From Paenibacillus piscarius (lineage in GTDB: Bacteria; Bacillota; Bacilli; Paenibacillales; Paenibacillaceae), in contig NZ_JAIEUI010000015.1 in NCBI RefSeq assembly GCF_022234545.1, positions 1-64,000 on the forward strand: DNA of 64,000 nucleotides. The letters run 5' to 3'. The notes under the pieces are model-generated. The model did not search any database. It saw only the letters and a list, made by a program, of their open reading frames with translations, and had not been told where the DNA came from. How positions within the stretch are numbered: position 1 is the stretch's first letter; each line of letters opens with the position of its first letter. Both the position numbers and the translations under genes were made by a program. This document shows, one piece after another, positions 58,755 to 64,000 of the stretch.

Positions 58755-61448
58755 TTATGAACTGAGTCTGCTATGCTGGTATTGCTCCAGCGACATTAGT
58801 ACCTCACGCGGCTTGCTGCCCTCATAAGGGCCAATCACACCTCTGGCTTCCATAGCATCAATCAGACGCGCAGCGCGGGTATACCCGACGCGCATCCGCC
58901 GCTGGATCAGGGATACTGAAGCCTGCTTGGCTTCCAGTACAATCTGGACCGCCTGATCGTATAATTCATCCTGCGGCTCCTGATCCTCGGCCTGGGTATC
59001 ATCGACTTCCGGCACAAGGGATTCATCATAATCCGCCTCTCCCTGGCTGCTGACGAACTGGACGATCGTCTCGACCTCCTGATCGCTCATGAACGCGCCC
59101 TGGACACGGATCGGCTTGGAGGCCCCCATCGGCAGGAACAGCATATCGCCGCGTCCAAGCAGCTTCTCGGCACCCGGCATATCAAGGATGGTCCGGGAAT
59201 CGACGTTCGACGATACGCCAAAGGCTATGCGGGAAGGAATATTGGCCTTGATCAGCCCGGTAATAACGTCTACCGAAGGGCGCTGTGTGGCGATAATCAG
59301 ATGGATTCCCGCCGCCCGCGCCATCTGGGCCAGCCGGCAGATCGCATCCTCCACATCATTCGCCGCAACCATCATCAGATCAGCCAGCTCGTCCACAATG
59401 ACAACAATGTAAGGCAGAATAGCTGCCGGATTGTCTTTCATCAAGCTGTTATAGCCTTCCATATTGCGTGTGCCCGATTTGGAGAACAGCTCGTAGCGCT
59501 TCTCCATCTCCACCACGATCTTCTTCAAGGCCAGGCTGGCCCGCTTCGGATCAGTTACGACCGGCGCCAGCAGATGCGGAATGCCGTTGTAGACATTCAG
59601 CTCGACCATCTTGGGGTCGACCATAAGGAATTTCACTTCATTCGGCTTAGCCTTATAGAGAATACTTGTAATAATGCCGTTAATACAAACTGACTTCCCG
59701 GAGCCGGTCGCTCCGGCTACGAGCAGATGGGGCATCTTCGCCAGATTGCCGATGATTGTCTGGCCCGAGATATCCCGGCCGAAGGCGATCGACAGCCGCG
59801 ACTCCGCTTCTTGAAAGATCTGCGTCTCCATTACTTCCCGCATCGTGACCACCGAGACCTCTGAATTCGGAACCTCGATCCCGATCGCGGATTTGCCGGG
59901 AATCGGCGCTTCCATGCGGATATCCTTGGCAGCCAGCGCCAGCGCAATATCATCGGTCAGATTGACAATGCGGCTGACCTTCACCCCGATATCGGGTTGA
60001 ATCTCATACCGTGTAACTGCCGGTCCGCGGACCACCTCCAGCACCTTAGCCCTTACACCGAAGCTCTCCAGTGTAGCTTCCAGCTTGCGTGCGGTCTGCA
60101 TGTAGTCATTCTGGTCCCCCGCCTTCGCCCCGCTGCTAGGCTTGGATAGCAGACGGAAGGACGGCAGCTTGTACGGCTTGGGCGGAGGAGGCGGCGGTGC
60201 GGCTGGAAGCACGGGAACTGCTTCCCCGTTCTCTGCTGAATCCAGCAGCCCGTCCAGGTCTACAGGAGATACATCCTGTCCAGCGTCCGTAAGCTCGGTT
60301 GCGTTCAGGCCAGCCCCCTGTACAGCACTCTCACCGTTCCCTGCAGCTGCACCGCTGCGGGCTGCGGGCGAGAACTCGCTCCATTCTTCCCGGTCCTCAG
60401 CATTCAGCCCTTCGGCGCGGATATGCTGGAAGAAATCACGGATGATCGGCGTAACAGGCTCCAGCTCCTCATCCGGGAAGTCCTCTTCATAGAAGTCCTC
60501 CGGCGGCAGATCATTGCCCGCTGCGAAACCCGAGATGACCGGCCCGCTGCGGGGGTCGGTGATTATGATATCCGGTACCGCCGCCTCTTCATCGTCCAGC
60601 TCCGGCTGATGGTCATTCCGCGCAGCAGCATTCCCGCTGAACCAGCCTGATACTCTGCTAAGCAGACTCGAGCGGCCGCGGCTCGGGAGCTGCTGGCCGG
60701 ATTCCTCCGTTTCTTCGAAGTAGTCCTCATCATCGGCCGGCTCCGGTGCAGCACTGCGGGGCGTTCTGCGCGGTCTGCTGACCACCGGAACGGCCGCCGG
60801 ACGGTTGGCCGCCCTGAGCTTAATTCCCTCCACCAGCTTGACTGCCCTCACCCGGAGCAGAGTGAACAGTTCCACGTACGACAGATTGGTAATCAGCATG
60901 AAGCTGATGGCCAAGAGTACAATCATCAGCAGCTTCGCACCCAGGTTGCCGAACAGCCACAGAAGCGCGGCATACACCAAGGCACCGGTGTAACCGCCGC
61001 TGATATCCTTGCCCAGCATGTAGACGCTGCTGTCGCCGGCACCGGGGGACAGCGCCCCTGACAGATCATTATGTATTTGTGCCAGCACATTGCCCGGATG
61101 CAACATATCAAGCGGCCCCAGCTTCTGCTGCATGGCTGAGATCGTGCTCATGAGGCACATAGACAGCAGCAGCAGCACCCCGCCGGTATAGCGGCTGTTC
61201 CAGGAAGAGGGCCATTTCCGGTGAATCATTACCATAAGCCCATAGAACATTCCTGCCAGCGGCAGCACGAAATAGAATCTGCCGAGCAAATAGCCTGCCA
61301 TACTGGACAGGGAACGTCCAACGGCAGCTTCCCCGGACAGCGCAATGACGGAAATCGTAATCAGCAGAATTCCGTAGATTTCATATTTCAAAACACTGCC
61401 CAGCAGCGCTTTTTTCTTTTTCTTTCTCCGTTTAGCCACGCCAGCCAC
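58755..61448 (-). CDS. spoIIIE: FtsK/SpoIIIE family DNA translocase
   Basis: An 897-residue DNA pump. Four N-terminal membrane spans (first near YEIYGILLITISVIALS), a long Pro/Glu/Asp-rich linker (about residues 210-430), the motor domain with Walker A GATGSGKSV and Walker B YIVVIVDELADLMM, and a C-terminal gamma winged helix (QRRMRVGYTRAARLIDAMEA) that reads orienting sequences. It moves chromosome into the forespore or clears septa. Position after tepA-ylzJ matches B. subtilis spoIIIE. The linker is longer than in B. subtilis. Confidence 0.95.
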   Translation of the reverse strand: MAGVAKRRKKKKKALLGSVLKYEIYGILLITISVIALSGEAAVGRSLSSMAGYLLGRFYFVLPLAGMFYGLMVMIHRKWPSSWNSRYTGGVLLLLSMCLMSTISAMQQKLGPLDMLHPGNVLAQIHNDLSGALSPGAGDSSVYMLGKDISGGYTGALVYAALLWLFGNLGAKLLMIVLLAISFMLITNLSYVELFTLLRVRAVKLVEGIKLRAANRPAAVPVVSRPRRTPRSAAPEPADDEDYFEETEESGQQLPSRGRSSLLSRVSGWFSGNAAARNDHQPELDDEEAAVPDIIITDPRSGPVISGFAAGNDLPPEDFYEEDFPDEELEPVTPIIRDFFQHIRAEGLNAEDREEWSEFSPAARSGAAAGNGESAVQGAGLNATELTDAGQDVSPVDLDGLLDSAENGEAVPVLPAAPPPPPPKPYKLPSFRLLSKPSSGAKAGDQNDYMQTARKLEATLESFGVRAKVLEVVRGPAVTRYEIQPDIGVKVSRIVNLTDDIALALAAKDIRMEAPIPGKSAIGIEVPNSEVSVVTMREVMETQIFQEAESRLSIAFGRDISGQTIIGNLAKMPHLLVAGATGSGKSVCINGIITSILYKAKPNEVKFLMVDPKMVELNVYNGIPHLLAPVVTDPKRASLALKKIVVEMEKRYELFSKSGTRNMEGYNSLMKDNPAAILPYIVVIVDELADLMMVAANDVEDAICRLAQMARAAGIHLIIATQRPSVDVITGLIKANIPSRIAFGVSSNVDSRTILDMPGAEKLLGRGDMLFLPMGASKPIRVQGAFMSDQEVETIVQFVSSQGEADYDESLVPEVDDTQAEDQEPQDELYDQAVQIVLEAKQASVSLIQRRMRVGYTRAARLIDAMEARGVIGPYEGSKPREVLMSLEQYQHSRLSS

Positions 61449-61540
61449 CCCCGAGTCAATATTATACCATATAATGGCGTGGCGTACCTATGTTCTCTTT
61501 TGTCAGAAAATGCATCTTTCGGGGGTTTATCCGCAAAAAC

Positions 61541-61753
61541 TCATTCGATCTGAATAATGGCTCCCGGGGAATACGCCGCATCCAGATATTTGTCCAGCGG
61601 GCCATGCAGCAGCCGGACTACCTTCGCCTGTCCTCCGCCCAGCGGTTCAACCTGAAGCAGCATTCCCTGCAGGCTGATCTCCTGCATGGGCTGGGCGTAG
61701 GTCAGCGCGCCTTCAAAGATTTGCTCCATAGGCAATACCGTATAAAAGGTCAC
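61541..61753 (-). CDS. ylzJ: YlzJ-like protein
   Basis: A 70-residue protein: MTFYTVLPMEQIFEGA, ISLQGMLLQVEPLGGGQAKV, LLHGPLDKYLDAAYSPG. It matches the YlzJ-like family, conserved between tepA and spoIIIE in bacilli, with no known role. Its ATG overlaps the tepA stop by 4 bp. Confidence 0.88.
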   Translation of the reverse strand: MTFYTVLPMEQIFEGALTYAQPMQEISLQGMLLQVEPLGGGQAKVVRLLHGPLDKYLDAAYSPGAIIQIE

Positions 61754-62535
61754 TGGGGCAGCCCGCCCTTCACCACCGTACCCCCCATAGGCTGAGGAGC
61801 AGCAGCAATCATCCGGTTCAAATGGGCCAGCGCGGCTCCGATGCCGCCCACCTCGTCCATCAGCCCGTATCTGACCGCATCCGCTCCGCCAACAGCAGTC
61901 CCGATGTCCCGGTTCAGCTCTCCGGTTTTGAACATCAGGTCTTTGAACTGTGACTCGGTAATCCGGGAATGGGAGGTGACGAACTTGACCATCCGCTCCT
62001 GCATCCGTTCCATGTACTCGAAGGTCTGCGGAACCCCGATCACCAGGCCGTTCATCCGGATCGGGTGAATGGTCATCGTTGCACTCTCGGCAATAATGGA
62101 GTAGGTTGAAGCCACCGCAATCGGCACACCGATGCTGTGCCCGCCGCCGATGACCACCGTTACCGTAGGTTTAGACAGAGAAGCAATCATCTCGGCAATC
62201 GCCAGTCCCGCCTCAACATCCCCGCCGACCGTATTCAGAATGATCAGCAGCCCTTTAATCATTTTATTCTGCTCAGCAGCAACTAACTGGGGGATGATGT
62301 GCTCATATTTCGTTGTCTTGTTATGCGGCGGCAGGACGAAATGTCCTTCAATCTGGCCGATAATCGTCATGCAGAAGATATCCGGCTCACCGGCAGGCAC
62401 CGCCGTCTGTCCCAGCTCCTTCAGCACCCCTACCGGACCGGGCGGCACCGGCTCGCTGACCGCCGGCTTGCTCACGCCCGGCATGGGCTCTTCATTGTTT
62501 CCTCCACCACTCAGACCCGCTTCCGTATATTCCAT
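61750..62535 (-). CDS. tepA: ClpP-like serine protease TepA (YmfB)
   Basis: A 261-residue ClpP-fold protein: NTVGGDVEAGLAIAEMIASL, then VIGGGHSIGVPIAVASTYSI with the expected active serine, THPIRMNGLVIG, and a C-terminal part GGADAVRYGLMDEVGG. Known as translocation-enhancing protein or germination-associated ClpP-like protease in bacilli. The first 60 residues are a Pro/Gly-rich extension. A GGGAG site lies about nine bases before the ATG. It is coupled to ylzJ. Confidence 0.92.
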   Translation of the reverse strand: MEYTEAGLSGGGNNEEPMPGVSKPAVSEPVPPGPVGVLKELGQTAVPAGEPDIFCMTIIGQIEGHFVLPPHNKTTKYEHIIPQLVAAEQNKMIKGLLIILNTVGGDVEAGLAIAEMIASLSKPTVTVVIGGGHSIGVPIAVASTYSIIAESATMTIHPIRMNGLVIGVPQTFEYMERMQERMVKFVTSHSRITESQFKDLMFKTGELNRDIGTAVGGADAVRYGLMDEVGGIGAALAHLNRMIAAAPQPMGGTVVKGGLPQ

Positions 62536-62645
62536 TGCGCAGCTCTCCCTTACTGCTTACAGCATGATCCGCTGCAGCCATAATATCTTCGGTTTAGTAT
62601 GACATTGGAGGGGAGCCCCTTATTCACTCTGCCGCTAAAATACCA

Positions 62646-62684
62646 ATAGGGCGAGGGCTGCATCATGCAGCACCCTCCGCCCGT
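62646..62684 (-). terminator. Terminator-like hairpin after the anti-sigma gene
   Basis: GGGCGGAGGGTGCTGCAT pairs with ATGCAGCCCTCGCCC on the leftward strand, with few T residues after it. Confidence 0.55.
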
Positions 62685-62688
62685 CACT

Positions 62689-63708
62689 TTAGTATTTATT
62701 CGCCACGGCCCCCAGCACAGCCGCCCGTACATAGGCTTTGCCTTGCAGGCTCTTTAAGCCATCAGCCGTCCCGGTTACGACCACACCCAGTATCCGCACA
62801 TCTCCGGCCCCCGGAGCGGCCTTGTCTTTTCGCAGATAATTGTAGATCCGCTGGTACTCGCCGTGGTACTTGTCCTTCTTATCCAGCCCGATTGTCACGG
62901 ACCCGATGAAATCCTCAGGGCTTGCCTGATCCCAATCCGGCCTGATCCCGAATCCGTACACTCCGAAATTCGCACTCATCGGCAGCGGATAGTTCTTATT
63001 GGCAGGATCATTCTCGTTCGGATACGGCTTAAATTGGAACCCCTCGCGGTCATCATACGTATCCACCCAGTACCAGACCGGCTTCACCCCTGCAGGCAGC
63101 AGGTTCTTCGCTTCTTCAAACGAGTAGTCCTTGTCCAAAGATACCGCCAGCTCCACCCGTTTATCCCCGTTCATCTGATTCAGCTCGGAGAGATCATTTA
63201 GTATTTTCCCGTTATAATCAACTCCGGGTACATAGAAGGCCATCTCTCTCTGCCCGTTATAGGAATTATACCCCCGGTAGTACTCATATTCCTCCTGCTT
63301 CATGCGCGGATCTTCTACGGTCAGATTGCCGGTCCCCCCATACGCACCCGTGGTGAACGGGAACCACCAGGCGTTGTAATTCAGCCATCTGTTCTTCCAG
63401 GGAATGGGCACATCGCCGATGATTTTGTAGGTTTGCATTTCCAGGACTCCCGATAAAAAGCCTCTGTTATCCTTATAGCCTGATCCGTATTCATTAGGGC
63501 TGCTGATCCTCATATACTGCTCTTCACTGAACAGCGCTTTGGAGGACATCCGGTCGACCAGCTGCGCCGCGCCAATGAACACAGCGATTAATACAAGCAC
63601 ACTTACCGTAACTGAAATCAGGATACTGCGGATCAGGCTCTTCCGTTTGGTTTTCTTCAGCGTTTGGATGATATTCTGATCTTCTGCTTCCTTCCATGGG
63701 GCTGTCAT
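62689..63708 (-). CDS. Anti-sigma factor-like membrane protein (sigma regulator N/C domains)
   Basis: A 339-residue protein with a short cytoplasmic tail (WKEAEDQNIIQTLKKTKRKS), one membrane span (SILISVTVSVLVLIAVFIGA) and a large outer domain with VELAVSLDKDYSFEEAKNLL, VKPVWYWVDTYDD, and ILGVVVTGTADGLKSLQGKA near the end. This matches the sigma-factor-regulator family (N- and C-terminal domains) that pairs with ECF sigma factors. Its ATG overlaps the sigma gene stop by 4 bp, so it should hold that sigma factor at the membrane until an envelope signal arrives. Confidence 0.82.
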   Translation of the reverse strand: MTAPWKEAEDQNIIQTLKKTKRKSLIRSILISVTVSVLVLIAVFIGAAQLVDRMSSKALFSEEQYMRISSPNEYGSGYKDNRGFLSGVLEMQTYKIIGDVPIPWKNRWLNYNAWWFPFTTGAYGGTGNLTVEDPRMKQEEYEYYRGYNSYNGQREMAFYVPGVDYNGKILNDLSELNQMNGDKRVELAVSLDKDYSFEEAKNLLPAGVKPVWYWVDTYDDREGFQFKPYPNENDPANKNYPLPMSANFGVYGFGIRPDWDQASPEDFIGSVTIGLDKKDKYHGEYQRIYNYLRKDKAAPGAGDVRILGVVVTGTADGLKSLQGKAYVRAAVLGAVANKY

Positions 63709-64000
63709 TCGCCCTCACCTCCGTATAATTGTTGAAACTGCTGTCTGGCCCGGTAGAGCGAAGCTTTCACTGTGGATTCGGAAATTCCGAGCAGGGCGGA
63801 GATCTCTTTGTAGGACAGCTCCATTTCATATTTCAGTAAAATGAGCTGCTTGTTTACCGGATTAAGCCGTGCCAAGACTCCCTCAATCTCTTCTTTCCGC
63901 TCCCTGCGCAGCAGCACTGCCTCCGGCTGATCCTGTTCATGGCCGGGGTGCTCATCTACTTCCTCACCGCCGCTGTATGAATATCTCCTGGACCTGCGGC
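63705..64000 (-). CDS. ECF sigma-70 factor, C-terminal part (gene continues past window)
   Basis: The frame is open from the window edge to the stop at 63705; a GTG at 63917 is only an internal codon. The region 4 helix-turn-helix is complete: NPVNKQLILLKYEMELSYKE, ISALLGISESTVKASLYRAR, QQFQQLYGG. Region 2 lies outside the window. The upstream part here (SGGEEVDEHPGHEQDQPEAV) looks like the acidic linker between regions 2 and 4. It is coupled by a 4-bp overlap to the anti-sigma gene. Confidence 0.88.
   Translation of the reverse strand, partial: RRSRRYSYSGGEEVDEHPGHEQDQPEAVLLRRERKEEIEGVLARLNPVNKQLILLKYEMELSYKEISALLGISESTVKASLYRARQQFQQLYGGEGE

Overview
The window looks like chromosome from a Paenibacillus-type, spore-forming Firmicute. 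The evidence is moderately high GC, AGGAGG-type ribosome binding sites, GTG and TTG starts, spore genes (spoVS, spoIIIE/ftsK, a SleB-type cortex hydrolase), and a block (tepA, ylzJ, spoIIIE, M16 peptidase pair, ymfI, ymfJ, ymfK, ymfM, pgsA, cinA, recA, rny, ymdB, spoVS) in the order known from Bacillus subtilis. No tRNA, rRNA, insertion sequence, prophage or CRISPR array was seen.

Layout. 0-7 kb holds a tandem palindromic repeat array abutting a 3'-truncated AlaX-like gene, a GH52 beta-xylosidase with divergent AraC regulator and small cupin, a YdcF-like membrane protein and a phosphotransferase. 7-14 kb has ybaK, a YolD-like protein, aspA and a uronate locus (kduI, DeoR regulator, kduD, with a divergent unrecognised protein). 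14-28 kb has an XRE regulator/membrane protein/ABC transporter module, a Nudix remnant beside a second repeat array, a GH42 beta-galactosidase with divergent AraC regulator, an asymmetric heterodimeric ABC exporter with divergent LysR regulator, and htpG under a perfect CIRCE operator. 28-41 kb has an Fe3+/phosphonate-type ABC operon ending in a beta-CASP-like hydrolase gene, a divergent LysR regulator, an exported CYTH-like protein, a dapA-like gene with its own LysR regulator, a DEAD-box helicase, pduL and a dipeptidase. 41-62.5 kb is the conserved housekeeping and sporulation block, transcribed almost wholly leftward. It is interrupted at 55.7-58.7 kb by a SleB-like gene and an iron-regulated AraC/siderophore-binding-protein fusion frame. 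An ECF sigma/anti-sigma pair begins at the right edge.

The most unusual items are: (1) one reading frame that joins an AraC regulator to a complete siderophore-binding lipoprotein, with a Fur box before it and a perfect Fur box plus internal ribosome site inside it; (2) several families of intergenic tandem repeats that share a 51-52 bp pitch although their core sequences differ, two of the arrays lying against damaged genes; (3) CIRCE control of htpG; (4) a probable ATT start codon for ymdB; (5) a promoter/terminator unit in the recX-rny gap that could be a small RNA or an attenuated leader. All functional calls come from reading the sequence and from memory of protein families; no search was run.
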